Assembly (NCBI GenBank): GCA_023406225.1
Contig: JAEXWS010000027.1
Coordinates: forward strand, 1-12,386
Origin: Bacillota bacterium
GTDB taxonomy: Bacteria; Bacillota; Clostridia; Oscillospirales; Oscillospiraceae
Direction: 5' to 3'
DNA length: 12,386 bases
The notes below the pieces were generated by a model that searched no databases, had not been told where the DNA came from, and worked only from the letters and a program-made list of their open reading frames with translations. Positions 5,721 to 12,386 of the stretch are shown one piece after another (the first letter of the stretch is position 1; each line of letters opens with the position of its first letter). The position numbers and the translations under genes are program-made.

Positions 5721-6779
5721 TCACCGCACCCCCTGAGGCAGGGCCGAAAGGCCGGGGACCGGGGCGTGCGGGGCCTGGTAGGGCAGGCGCTCCCGCTCAG
5801 AGATGGCCCGGAGGCGCTCGCCGACGGTTTTCAGGCTCCGGGACCGGGCCGTGCGCAATCCCGCCTCCGCCAGGGAGGGCAGGCTTCCGTCCAGCAGTCC
5901 CGCCACCCTTTGGCGAAACGCCCCGTCGTCCGCCGCCTTGTAGACCTGCTCGCCGTCCCGGAGCCAGCCGCCGTACACCGGGATGTCCCGTACCACCGTG
6001 GGGATGCCGCAGCTCAGGGCCTCCAAAACCACGATGCCCTCCGTCTCCTCATGGGACATGAAGGCGAACACGTCGCACCCGCAGTAGGCGTCCCGCAGCT
6101 CGTCCCGCTCCACGAAGCCCGGGAAGACCAGGTTGGACGGCGCGGAGGCGATGGCGTCCCGGATGCTCTGGGGCACCAGCTCCAGCTTCGTATAGCCGAA
6201 CCAGAAAAACCGCGTCTCCGGCATGGACCGGGCCAGCTCCACGAATTCCGGCAGGCCCTTGCGGGCAATATAATGGCCCACGGAGATCACCGCCTTGTCC
6301 GTCTCCCCCAGGCCGTACCGCTCCCGAAAGGCCTTCCGCCGGGCCGGACTGGGGGCGAAGAAGTCCGTGTCCACGCCGTTGCTCAAAGCGTAGACGGGCC
6401 GCCGGACCCCGTATTGCAGCAGCAGCTCCCGGGAGTATTCCGTGGGGGTGATGACCACGTTGCCACTGCTGTAGCAGAGCTTGATCCACCGGCGGAACAG
6501 GGGCGCCAGCCGGTCGGACCCCCGGAAGGAGGCCTTGAAGTCCTCCATGGTGGAGTGGCCGTAAAACACCACCCGCTTGCCCCGCAGCCTGGCCCACCAG
6601 GCCGCCAGAAGCGAGTCCGGCAGCACCGTGTTGCAGTGGACCACCCGGGCGTCCCGCCGGGCATGGTCCGTCACGGGAACGCCGATGCGCTCCAGCATCT
6701 CCCGCTGGTGCTCCACCGCCTTGCCCACGCCGCTCCGGCGGACCAGGGCCAGAGAGCCCTTATATAACTGCACGCTCAT
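5721..6779 (-). CDS. GT4-family glycosyltransferase, CpoA/digalactosyl-diacylglycerol-synthase-like
   Basis: This 352-residue GT-B fold enzyme probably transfers a sugar from a nucleotide sugar to a lipid acceptor at the membrane face. The N-terminus (MSVQLYKGSLALVRRSGVGKA) has the short glycine loop of GT4 enzymes. The donor half contains ISVGHYIARKG at about 165-174 and the EX7E nucleotide-sugar motif at E245/E253 (HEETEGIVVLEALSCGIP). Firmicutes often carry a diacylglycerol monoglucosyltransferase beside a second GT4 that adds another sugar (as with pneumococcal CpoA), and this gene sits two genes after just such an enzyme. The acceptor and sugar are inferred only. The start ATG 6777-6779 is 18 bases after the preceding stop and has a modest GAGAGG. 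The last 25 residues are proline-rich and probably disordered. Confidence 0.87.
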   Translation of the reverse strand: MSVQLYKGSLALVRRSGVGKAVEHQREMLERIGVPVTDHARRDARVVHCNTVLPDSLLAAWWARLRGKRVVFYGHSTMEDFKASFRGSDRLAPLFRRWIKLCYSSGNVVITPTEYSRELLLQYGVRRPVYALSNGVDTDFFAPSPARRKAFRERYGLGETDKAVISVGHYIARKGLPEFVELARSMPETRFFWFGYTKLELVPQSIRDAIASAPSNLVFPGFVERDELRDAYCGCDVFAFMSHEETEGIVVLEALSCGIPTVVRDIPVYGGWLRDGEQVYKAADDGAFRQRVAGLLDGSLPSLAEAGLRTARSRSLKTVGERLRAISERERLPYQAPHAPVPGLSALPQGVR

Positions 6780-6797
6780 AAAACGCCTCTCTTTCCG

Positions 6798-7391
6798 TCA
6801 TGCGGGCAGCGCGCCCGCCACCCACTGAAACGCCGCCGTCAAACCCAGGCTGTACAGCGCGATGGACGCGGGCTTGCCCAGCAGGATGATGGCGCTGAAG
6901 GTCCCGAAGGACATCTTGGTGGTGCCCGCCAGCCAGCACAGGAAATCGTCCGGCGCCACCGGGAAAAAGATGGCGGCGGCGAACCATTTGGAAAAGTGGC
7001 GGCCCGTCCAGACCTCGTATTTTTGGATCGTCTCGGTCTTGAACATCATGTTCAGGATGGGCCTTCCATAGAGCTTGGCCAGCAGAAAAGCGGCCAAAGA
7101 CCCCAGGCAGATGCCCACATAGTTGTATACAAAGCCCCACACGGGCCCGAACAGCAGCACGCCCGCCAGGCACCCCAGGCCGCCGGGCAGGATGGGCACC
7201 ACAACCTGCACCACCTGGAACAGGATGAACACCGCCGCGCCAAAGACGCCGAATCCCGCCACAAAACGCTCCAGCGCCTCCTGGGAGGTGAAAATGCGCT
7301 GCTGAAACCCGTAGATCACAAAGAGGACGCAGAACAGGGCCCCCAGGACGGTGCAGAAGTTGATCGCGTTTTTGTTGATGTATTTTGGCAT
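6798..7391 (-). CDS. VTT/DedA-type membrane protein (TVP38/TMEM64 family)
   Basis: This 197-residue membrane protein has hydrophobic segments at about 10-30, 45-67, 70-108, 136-145 and 163-190. The VTT-domain signatures are visible: ILPGGLGCLAGVLLFGPVWG (68-87), then FLLAKLYGRP, and the second half-motif FFPVAPDDFLCWLAGTTKMS with a following LGKP. The position often held by arginine before the second PxxP-like motif is not arginine here. Bacterial members of this superfamily have been linked to lipid-carrier recycling and eukaryotic relatives to lipid scrambling; lipid movement is therefore a fair guess, but unproven for this subgroup. ATG 7389-7391 is chosen because AAGGAGA precedes it and the membrane protein starts there. 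It lies 22 bases after the first glycosyltransferase and 18 before the second. Confidence 0.88.
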   Translation of the reverse strand: MPKYINKNAINFCTVLGALFCVLFVIYGFQQRIFTSQEALERFVAGFGVFGAAVFILFQVVQVVVPILPGGLGCLAGVLLFGPVWGFVYNYVGICLGSLAAFLLAKLYGRPILNMMFKTETIQKYEVWTGRHFSKWFAAAIFFPVAPDDFLCWLAGTTKMSFGTFSAIILLGKPASIALYSLGLTAAFQWVAGALPA

Positions 7392-7413
7392 AAACGGTCT
7401 CCTTTTATGCGCC

Positions 7414-8583
7414 TCAGGCGGCGCTCGCCAGCGAGCCCTTGGAGAGGGCCTGGGCGTAGACCGCCGCCGTCCGCCGGGCAAACATTTCGATGGAAAACTC
7501 ACGCCGGGCCAGCTCCGCCGCGGCTTTGGACATCTCCTCCCGCAGGCCGGGGTCCTTCAGCAGACGGGCCACGCCGGTACGGAACTCCGCGCCGTCCCGG
7601 AACTGCCAGCCGTTCACGCCGTCCACCACCACGCCCACCAGGCACGGGTCCCGGCGGCACAGGGCCGGCACGCCGGCGGCCAGGGCCTCCACATAGGTCA
7701 GCCCCTGGGTCTCGCTGGTGGAGGCGCTTACGAACACATCGCCCAGCCGGTAGTAATCGGGCACCTGCTCCGGCGGGACCATCCCGGCGAAGCGGACTGT
7801 TTTCTCCAGCCCCAGCGCCCGGACCCGACCCTCCAGCGCCGCCCGGTAGGGTCCGTCCCCCACCAGGAGGAGCGTCACATCGGGCCGCTCCAGGGCGGCG
7901 GTGTGGTTCAAAAGCTCCTCGATATTCTTCTCCGCGGCCAGACGCCCCACGCTCACCATCACGAAGTTCCCCGCGGGGATGTCCAGCTCCTGGCGCAGGG
8001 CCGCCAGACGGGCGGGATCGCAGGGCTTTTCAAACCGGGACAGATCGATGCCCGTGGGCACCACGTGGACCGGGCGCTCCACCTCATAGCCCTCCAGCAG
8101 GGTGCGGACCTTGGCCGTGGGGACGATGGTGCAGGCGGTCTGGCCCACCACCCAGCGGGAGAAGGCCGCCACCGCCGCCCGGCCCCACCTGCGGCTGGGA
8201 GAGAAGTAATGGGTGTAGTCCTCATAGACCGTGTGATAGGTGTGGACCAGGGGCGCGCCCACGGCGGCGGCGATCTTCCGGGCCAGAAGGAAGGTGGAAA
8301 ACTCGCACTGGGAGTGCACCACGTCCGGCCTCCACGCCACCAGCTCCGTCACCAGCTCCCGCCCCGGCGCTGTGCGCAGCCGGGCGCCGGGATACACCAG
8401 TCCGGCGCCGACCGCGCCGATGTACGTCACCCCGTCCTCGCAGCGGGAGTACGGCGTTTGAGACAGCGTCAGCACCCGGACCTCATGGCCCAGGGCCTCC
8501 AGCCCCCGCCGCAGATTCAAAACAGAGGTCACCACGCCGTTGACCGTGGGGGCGTACCAGTCTGTCGTCATTAAAATTTTCAT
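7414..8583 (-). CDS. GT4-family glycosyltransferase, 1,2-diacylglycerol 3-glucosyltransferase-like
   Basis: This 389-residue GT-B enzyme opens the cassette. Its N-terminus (MKILMTTDWYAPTVNGVVTS) carries the TVNGV loop typical of diacylglycerol glucosyltransferases and PimB-like GT4 enzymes. The HTYHTVYEDYTHYF segment (114-127) matches the lipid-glycosyltransferase subgroup. PTGID lies at 176-180, VGRLAAEKN at 212-220, and EX7E at E291/E299 (SETQGLTYVEALAAGVPAL). The likely reaction is glucose from UDP-glucose onto diacylglycerol, giving monoglucosyl-diacylglycerol; this is inference from family resemblance. ATG 8581-8583 is chosen over a start 7 codons upstream because AAGGAGC is eight bases ahead and the family begins with MKIL. 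It is preceded by a complex promoter region with repeated sites. Confidence 0.9.
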   Translation of the reverse strand: MKILMTTDWYAPTVNGVVTSVLNLRRGLEALGHEVRVLTLSQTPYSRCEDGVTYIGAVGAGLVYPGARLRTAPGRELVTELVAWRPDVVHSQCEFSTFLLARKIAAAVGAPLVHTYHTVYEDYTHYFSPSRRWGRAAVAAFSRWVVGQTACTIVPTAKVRTLLEGYEVERPVHVVPTGIDLSRFEKPCDPARLAALRQELDIPAGNFVMVSVGRLAAEKNIEELLNHTAALERPDVTLLLVGDGPYRAALEGRVRALGLEKTVRFAGMVPPEQVPDYYRLGDVFVSASTSETQGLTYVEALAAGVPALCRRDPCLVGVVVDGVNGWQFRDGAEFRTGVARLLKDPGLREEMSKAAAELARREFSIEMFARRTAAVYAQALSKGSLASAA

Positions 8584-8621
8584 ATCAGGCGCTCCTTCCC
8601 ACATCGGATGTTTCGGGTTCC

Positions 8622-8648
8622 AACTGTATCAACCGTATTAATACAGTT
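8622..8648. promoter_or_regulatory. Inverted-repeat operator in the glycosyltransferase leader
   Basis: AACTGTAT (8622-8629) and ATACAGTT (8641-8648) are perfect inverted arms. Nested inside is a ten-base palindrome GTATTAATAC (8635-8644). The site lies between the downstream promoter and the first gene, where a repressor would block transcription. The sequence style resembles sites of GntR/YtrA- or TetR-type repressors, but no such regulator is in the window. Confidence 0.65.
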
Positions 8649-8677
8649 AGTATGCATCACATCGATGCGCTTGTCAA
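8649..8677 (-). promoter_or_regulatory. Downstream promoter candidate of the glycosyltransferase operon
   Basis: On the minus strand there is TTGACA (8672-8677), a 17-base spacer and CATACT (8649-8654). It is immediately followed by the inverted-repeat operator. The perfect -35 is convincing; the -10 is four of six. Confidence 0.6.
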
Positions 8678-8723
8678 GGGTTTTTATCAAATTCCGTCGT
8701 TTTGCTTTGATTGTACTATTTGA

Positions 8724-8757
8724 ATAATACAGTAACACAATAATACAACCCTGTCAA
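8724..8757 (-). promoter_or_regulatory. Upstream promoter candidate with direct-repeat operator motifs
   Basis: On the minus strand there is TTGACA (8752-8757), a 17-base spacer and TACTGT (8729-8734). Two copies of AATAATACA (plus-strand starts 8724 and 8740, 16 bases apart) lie over the spacer and -10. They share the TGTATTA core with the inverted repeat at 8622-8648, so one regulator may bind both promoters. From here to 8882 I see nothing else. Confidence 0.6.
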
Positions 8758-8882
8758 GCAAGTTTCGGAAAAGAGTTTGCAAAATCGGCCGCGCCCCGTC
8801 CGGGAGGCGCTTTAGCGGTCCCATCCGCCGCGCCGGATACTGACAATACGACAAAGGCCGCCGCTTTTCTTCAAACCGGCGG

Positions 8883-8916
8883 AAAAAAATCCCCGAAGGC
8901 CGAAGCCTTCGGGGAT
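8883..8916 (-). terminator. Terminator of the TRAP transporter operon
   Basis: Perfect 12-base arms (8905-8916 and 8889-8900) are closed by a UUCG tetraloop and followed by a seven-base U run on the minus strand. It lies 14 bases past the large-subunit stop. Confidence 0.96.
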
Positions 8917-8930
8917 CTGGGGCGAAACGG

Positions 8931-10319
8931 TCAGGCCGTTTCGGTGAGGAGCTGGGGCAGCCAGGTGACCACGGACGGGAAAACCGTGCACAAAACGACC
9001 ACCAGGACCACGATGATGACGAAGGGGATCACGCCCCGGTAGATGTCGCCGATCTTCACCGTGTCCGGCACGATGCCCTTGATGTAGAACAGGGCGAAGC
9101 CGAAGGGCGGCGTCATGAAGCAGGTCTGGAGCATGACGGCGGTGACCGCCACCAGCCACAGCCGGTCGAAGCCGAAGAGGTCCATGATGGGCAGGAAGAT
9201 GGGGAACACGATCATCACGATGCCCAGCCAGTCGATGAACATGCCCATGACGAACACGATGGCCATCATGATGGCGAAGGCGCCCCACTTGCCGATGCCC
9301 ATGCCCAGGACCCAGTTGGCGATGATCTGGTCGCCGTCCAGGGACATGAACACGCCGGTAAACGCCGCCGCGCCGAAGAGGATGATGAACACCATGGCGG
9401 TGGTCTTGGCGGTGTCGATCACGGAGTCGTAGAGCATCTTCCAGTTAAACTGCTTGTAGAAGATCGCCAGGATCAGCGCGAACAGCGCGCCCACGCCGGC
9501 GGCCTCCGTGGGGGTGGCGATGCCGCCGAAGATGGAGCCCAGCACGCCCACGATGAGGATCAGGGGCGGCACCAGGTTGATGAGGGAGCCGGAGATGCGC
9601 TTGCTCATGGGCATCTCGGCCAGCTCCTCCGCGCTCATGGCGGGTCCCCAATCGGGGTGGATGTGGCAGACCACCATCACATAGATGATGTAGCAAAGGC
9701 TCAGCAGCAGGCCGGGAACGATGGCGGCGAAGAAGATCTTGCCGACGGACACCTCGGCGTAGGAGCCCATGGACACCAGCATGATGCTGGGCGGGATCAA
9801 AATGCCCAGGGAGCCGCCCGCGCACACCATGCCGCAGGCCAGGGACGGCTTATAGCCGCTTTTGAGCAGGATGGGGATGGACAGCATGCCCATGGTGACC
9901 ACGGACGCGCCCACGATGCCGGTGGTGGCGGCGAACACCGTGGACACCACGATGACCGCCAGGCCCAATCCGCCCTTCAGGGGCCCGAACAGATACCGGA
10001 TGGACATGAACAGCCCATCCGCCACCTTGGAGTGGGTCAGGAAGTTGGCCATGAGGACGAACATGGGGATGGCCACCATGGAGTAGCTTTGCATCTGGTC
10101 GTAGACCTTGGTCATGGCGATGGTAACGCCGGGGTCGCCCCAGGCGATCCAGCCCACCAGCACGCCCGCGCCGCCCAGGACGAAGGCCAGCTCCTGGCCC
10201 AGGACCAATCCCACGATCATCAGTCCGAACATGGCCACGATCAATATGACGGCCAGATCGCCGGAGAGGATGCCGGAGGAAGCCACCATGCCTTGCAGGG
10301 ATTCCATTATCGCAGCCAT
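8931..10319 (-). CDS. dctM: TRAP transporter large permease subunit (DctM family)
   Basis: This 462-residue polytopic protein forms the ion-driven transport channel of a tripartite ATP-independent periplasmic-type transporter. About a dozen hydrophobic segments span the length. The DctM signature GGSLGILIPPS is at 168-178, and IPMFVLMANFL with GGLGLAVIVVSTVFAATTG also fit the family. The ATG at 10317-10319 shares one base with the TGA of the small-subunit gene. A GTG one codon earlier is possible, but AAGGAGG is seven bases from the ATG and only four from the GTG. Substrate is set mainly by the binding protein; this subunit alone does not show it. Confidence 0.95.
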   Translation of the reverse strand: MAAIMESLQGMVASSGILSGDLAVILIVAMFGLMIVGLVLGQELAFVLGGAGVLVGWIAWGDPGVTIAMTKVYDQMQSYSMVAIPMFVLMANFLTHSKVADGLFMSIRYLFGPLKGGLGLAVIVVSTVFAATTGIVGASVVTMGMLSIPILLKSGYKPSLACGMVCAGGSLGILIPPSIMLVSMGSYAEVSVGKIFFAAIVPGLLLSLCYIIYVMVVCHIHPDWGPAMSAEELAEMPMSKRISGSLINLVPPLILIVGVLGSIFGGIATPTEAAGVGALFALILAIFYKQFNWKMLYDSVIDTAKTTAMVFIILFGAAAFTGVFMSLDGDQIIANWVLGMGIGKWGAFAIMMAIVFVMGMFIDWLGIVMIVFPIFLPIMDLFGFDRLWLVAVTAVMLQTCFMTPPFGFALFYIKGIVPDTVKIGDIYRGVIPFVIIVVLVVVLCTVFPSVVTWLPQLLTETA

Positions 10320-10864
10320 CACAGGGCCTCCTTTCCGTCGCCGGGCTCTTTCTTTTCAGCCAGGTCCCGACCGATGCCGGAGACCTGCTTGAGGATCTCG
10401 GACACCGCCTGGACGGCCAGCAGCAAAAGGCCCAGAAACAGGCAGAACTTCACGGGCCAGGTGGGGGGCGCCCACACGGAATAGCTCTTCTCCCCCGCGA
10501 GATAGGCCTTCAGGAAGAAGGACCAGCTCTTGGGCAGCAGCCCCGCCAGGAAGGGCACCAAAAACAGCACGTAGGTCACGATGTGCAGGATGTGCTGGGC
10601 CAGCATGGGCAGCCGGGCGAACAGCACGTCCACCGCCACGAAGGCCTTTTTCAGGAAGCCGTAGGCGCAGATCAGGATGATATAGCAGGCAAACAGCATC
10701 ACGATGGCGTCCTGGGTCCAGATCTGCGGCATGTTGAACACGCGGCGCAGGATGACCTCGCACAGGATGACCCCCAGGATGCCCAATACCATGAAGGAGA
10801 CGATGCGCCCGAACCAGTCGTTCACAGTGTCGATGCCCTTTGTGATACGGTCGATCACTTTCAT
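10319..10864 (-). CDS. dctQ: TRAP transporter small permease subunit (DctQ family)
   Basis: This 181-residue protein has four predicted membrane helices (about 20-40, 54-72, 88-110 and 138-158), as expected for DctQ. WTQDAIVMLFA after helix 1 and the KSYSVWAPPTWPVKF loop before helix 4 are family features. It pairs with the large subunit in the membrane. The start ATG 10862-10864 has GAGGTG upstream, and the open frame before it lacks family resemblance. It lies 40 bases after the binding-protein gene and overlaps the large-subunit start by one base. The length and loop recall TakQ-like subunits of the keto-acid/mannitol-chloroaromatic branch (inference). Confidence 0.92.
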   Translation of the reverse strand: MKVIDRITKGIDTVNDWFGRIVSFMVLGILGVILCEVILRRVFNMPQIWTQDAIVMLFACYIILICAYGFLKKAFVAVDVLFARLPMLAQHILHIVTYVLFLVPFLAGLLPKSWSFFLKAYLAGEKSYSVWAPPTWPVKFCLFLGLLLLAVQAVSEILKQVSGIGRDLAEKKEPGDGKEAL

Positions 10865-10904
10865 TGTAACACCTCTTTCACATTTCCCTCTTTTCCGGAG
10901 AGGC

Positions 10905-12035
10905 TCACTCGGCGTAGTTGAAGCCGAAGCCGTAATCTCCGGTCCAGTCGCGGTAGTTGGCGGCGGCGTCACGGTAGGCCATCATGGAGTCGTAGACCAT
11001 CTTGAAGTTGGCGTTCACGGCGCACTCCTCCTCATAGGTCTCCTGGCAGGTCTTGCGGATAAGGGCCATGTCCTCGTCGGGCAGCTTGGTGATGGTGATG
11101 CCCTGCTCGTCCAGCATCTGGTTGGTAACCACCATGTCGTTCCAGATGTAGCGGGCAAGCTGCTCGCCGCAGCAGAGGCGGGCGGCCATCTCAAAGGCGG
11201 TCTGGTATTCCTCGGGCAGGGAGTTCCAGGCGTCCATGTTCACCATGACGCCGTTCACGCCCGCGGACTGGTACCACGCCGGGGCGCACCAATATTTGGC
11301 CACCTCCTGGAGCTTCAGGGAGTCGTCGGCCTTGGGACCGGAGAACTCGCCGCCGTCGATGACGCCCCGCTGGAGGGACTCATACAGCTCCGCGGCGGGA
11401 ACGGTGGTGATGTTGATGCCCAGCTTTTTGGCCGCCCGGCCGGCCATGACGCCGCCCAGACGGATCTTCATCTTCTGCATGTCCGCGATGGAGTTGATGG
11501 GCTTCACGGAGCGGATGCCGGACTCCGAGGGGTTGGTGACGATGGGGAAATACTCCATGTTGTACTGGCCGTACACCTCTTTGTAGCAGGCCATGCCGTC
11601 GGCCTCATAGATCCAGGTGTAATAGTCCAGAGCGCTGAAATTGTCCATGACGGTGGACAGCAGCTCAAAGGCGGTGTCCTTGCCGGACCAATAGCCGCCC
11701 CAGTCGCCGCCGCACTGGATCGTGCCGTCCTGCACGTAGTCGAAGAGCTGGCTGGCGGAGCACAGCTCGCCCTCGGCGTAGTTGGTGATGGTGAAGCGGC
11801 CGTTCGTCATCTCGCTCACCAGCTCGGTAAATCGCTGGTCCACGGTGAAGTGGACGTTGCCGGAGCCCCAGGTGGAGCCCATCTTCCAGGTGATCACAGG
11901 CAGGCTGCTGTCGCCCGCGGCAATGGAGTTCGCGTTGGCGGTGTCCATGGCGCCGGTGCTGGACGCGCAGCCGGACAGCAGCGCCGTAGAGGCTGCCATG
12001 CAGAGCGCCAGCAATGTTGCAAATACCTTTTTCAT
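10905..12035 (-). CDS. dctP: TRAP transporter substrate-binding lipoprotein (DctP/TakP-like)
   Basis: This 376-residue extracellular binding protein feeds the two membrane subunits. Signal peptide MKKVFATLLALCMAASTALL is followed by the lipobox LSGC with lipidation at C23, fitting a Gram-positive cell without a periplasm. The conserved DctP arginine, which usually pairs with the substrate carboxylate, is at 192 (KMKIRLGG). Residues about 226-270 (VIDGGEFSGPKADD, then AKYWCAPAWYQSAG and MVNMDAWNSLPEE) resemble the TakP branch, which binds 2-oxo acids and similar carboxylates. The actual ligand is unknown. Start ATG 12033-12035 has AGGAGGG close upstream. It is first in a three-gene operon (P, Q, M order). 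Confidence 0.94.
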   Translation of the reverse strand: MKKVFATLLALCMAASTALLSGCASSTGAMDTANANSIAAGDSSLPVITWKMGSTWGSGNVHFTVDQRFTELVSEMTNGRFTITNYAEGELCSASQLFDYVQDGTIQCGGDWGGYWSGKDTAFELLSTVMDNFSALDYYTWIYEADGMACYKEVYGQYNMEYFPIVTNPSESGIRSVKPINSIADMQKMKIRLGGVMAGRAAKKLGINITTVPAAELYESLQRGVIDGGEFSGPKADDSLKLQEVAKYWCAPAWYQSAGVNGVMVNMDAWNSLPEEYQTAFEMAARLCCGEQLARYIWNDMVVTNQMLDEQGITITKLPDEDMALIRKTCQETYEEECAVNANFKMVYDSMMAYRDAAANYRDWTGDYGFGFNYAE

Positions 12036-12079
12036 TCTTCCCTCCTGAATATCGGAACCCTTGAAGGCCCCGGTTTCTG

Positions 12080-12109
12080 TCTATATTTTAGCAAATTCTG
12101 GATTGTTAA
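12080..12109 (-). promoter_or_regulatory. Possible TRAP operon promoter (weak)
   Basis: On the minus strand there is TTAACA (12104-12109), an 18-base spacer and TATAGA (12080-12085), in an AT-rich stretch 45-75 bases before the binding-protein gene. Other registers are possible, such as a TAAAAT -10. Only a transcript start between the upstream terminator and the gene is well supported. Confidence 0.35.
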
Positions 12110-12181
12110 GAAATCGTAAATTTTTGCTTTTATACAGTTCATTTTCCGGTGCAGTAAAAATTTTCGTGGTCTTTTTTGTGC

Positions 12182-12216
12182 AAAAAAGCAGGGACCGGCG
12201 TCAGCCGGTCCCTGCT
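12182..12216 (-). terminator. Terminator of the etfA operon
   Basis: Perfect 13-base arms (12204-12216 and 12187-12199) with a 4-base loop are followed by a six-base U run on the minus strand, 15 bases after the etfA stop. It separates the flavoprotein unit from the TRAP operon. Confidence 0.95.
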
Positions 12217-12231
12217 CGATGCATAAAGTTT

Positions 12232-12386
12232 TTACTTCGCAGCCTTGGCGGCGCGGATAGCCTCGGTGAGCATGGGGGTGACCTTGAACAGGTCGCCGCA
12301 GATGCCGTAGTCCGCGATCTCGAACATCGGCGCGGTCTCGTTCTTGTTCACCGCGATGATGCACTCGCTGTCCTGCATGCCCGCCT
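12232..12386 (-). CDS. etfA: Electron-transfer flavoprotein alpha subunit (C-terminal part, cut by window edge)
   Basis: The final 50 codons are present. They read as the end of the EtfA FAD-binding domain: GMQDSECIIAVNKNETAPMF, then EIADYGICGDLFKVTPMLTEAI, ending AAKAAK-stop. EtfA with EtfB carries electrons between acyl-CoA dehydrogenases (or confurcating/bifurcating enzymes) and ferredoxin or NADH. The ADYG and GDLF positions are conserved in the family. Whether this is a bifurcating type depends on sequence outside the window. It is the last gene of its transcript, as a terminator follows at once. Confidence 0.95.
   Translation of the reverse strand, partial: AGMQDSECIIAVNKNETAPMFEIADYGICGDLFKVTPMLTEAIRAAKAAK

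Noticed and set aside
6996..8543. Plus-strand frame of about 515 codons rich in Pro, Arg and Gly
   Set aside because: It is a compositional shadow of the VTT and glycosyltransferase genes; the proline/arginine-rich product is typical of an antisense frame in GC-rich DNA.
10704..12119. Plus-strand frame of about 470 codons opposite the TRAP binding protein
   Set aside because: The minus-strand frame has a signal peptide, lipobox and DctP motifs; the plus frame has none and lacks a start region.
12120..12180. AT-rich stretch with TATAAA between etfA and the TRAP operon as a further promoter
   Set aside because: The possible -35 (TTTACT) matches only four of six bases and other registers are as good, so it was not listed as a feature.

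Overview
The window is high-GC, with nearly all genes on the minus strand in tight operons. It has strong Shine-Dalgarno sites, GC-rich terminators, a Firmicutes-style TPP riboswitch and an AdhR/NmlR-type regulator. Together these suggest a GC-rich member of the Clostridia (Oscillospiraceae-like gut anaerobe). That assignment is inference from style and gene content; no rRNA or other phylogenetic marker is present. Only one transcript appears to run on the plus strand.

Layout, left to right. (1) Positions 1-2420, minus: a thiamine-related uptake operon. It has a promoter, a TPP riboswitch with a readable antiterminator/terminator switch, a small thiamine-binding protein, an ABC permease, an NMT1/ThiY-like lipoprotein and the first 47 codons of the ATPase. 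(2) Positions 2506-2807, plus: an AT-rich island with a near-consensus promoter and long-range complementary segments, including a possible pseudoknot. It ends at a strong hairpin. I read it as a structured non-coding RNA gene, although a 32-codon frame with a good ribosome site also lies inside it. (3) Positions 2896-5655, minus: two aldo/keto reductases with C-terminal 2x[4Fe-4S] domains, followed by a MerR-family regulator with the AdhR/NmlR cysteine. The operon starts from a textbook MerR promoter: a 19-bp spacer holding a perfect inverted repeat.

(4) Positions 5676-8757, minus: a three-gene membrane cassette. It holds a GT4 glycosyltransferase resembling diacylglycerol glucosyltransferases, a VTT/DedA-type membrane protein and a second GT4 glycosyltransferase. 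It ends in a clear terminator and starts from a region with two possible promoters and several TGTATTA-type repeats. (5) Positions 8883-12109, minus: a complete tripartite TRAP transporter (binding lipoprotein, small and large membrane subunits) with TakP-like features, ending in a UUCG-type terminator. (6) Positions 12182-12386, minus: the C-terminus of electron-transfer flavoprotein alpha subunit and its terminator.

How the genes work together: unit 1 would import a thiamine precursor or thiamine when TPP is low. Unit 3 looks like a self-regulated response to electrophiles or aldehydes using ferredoxin-linked reductases. Unit 4 probably makes and handles glycolipids. Unit 5 imports an organic acid of unknown identity. 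No tRNA, rRNA, CRISPR array, insertion sequence or phage gene was seen.
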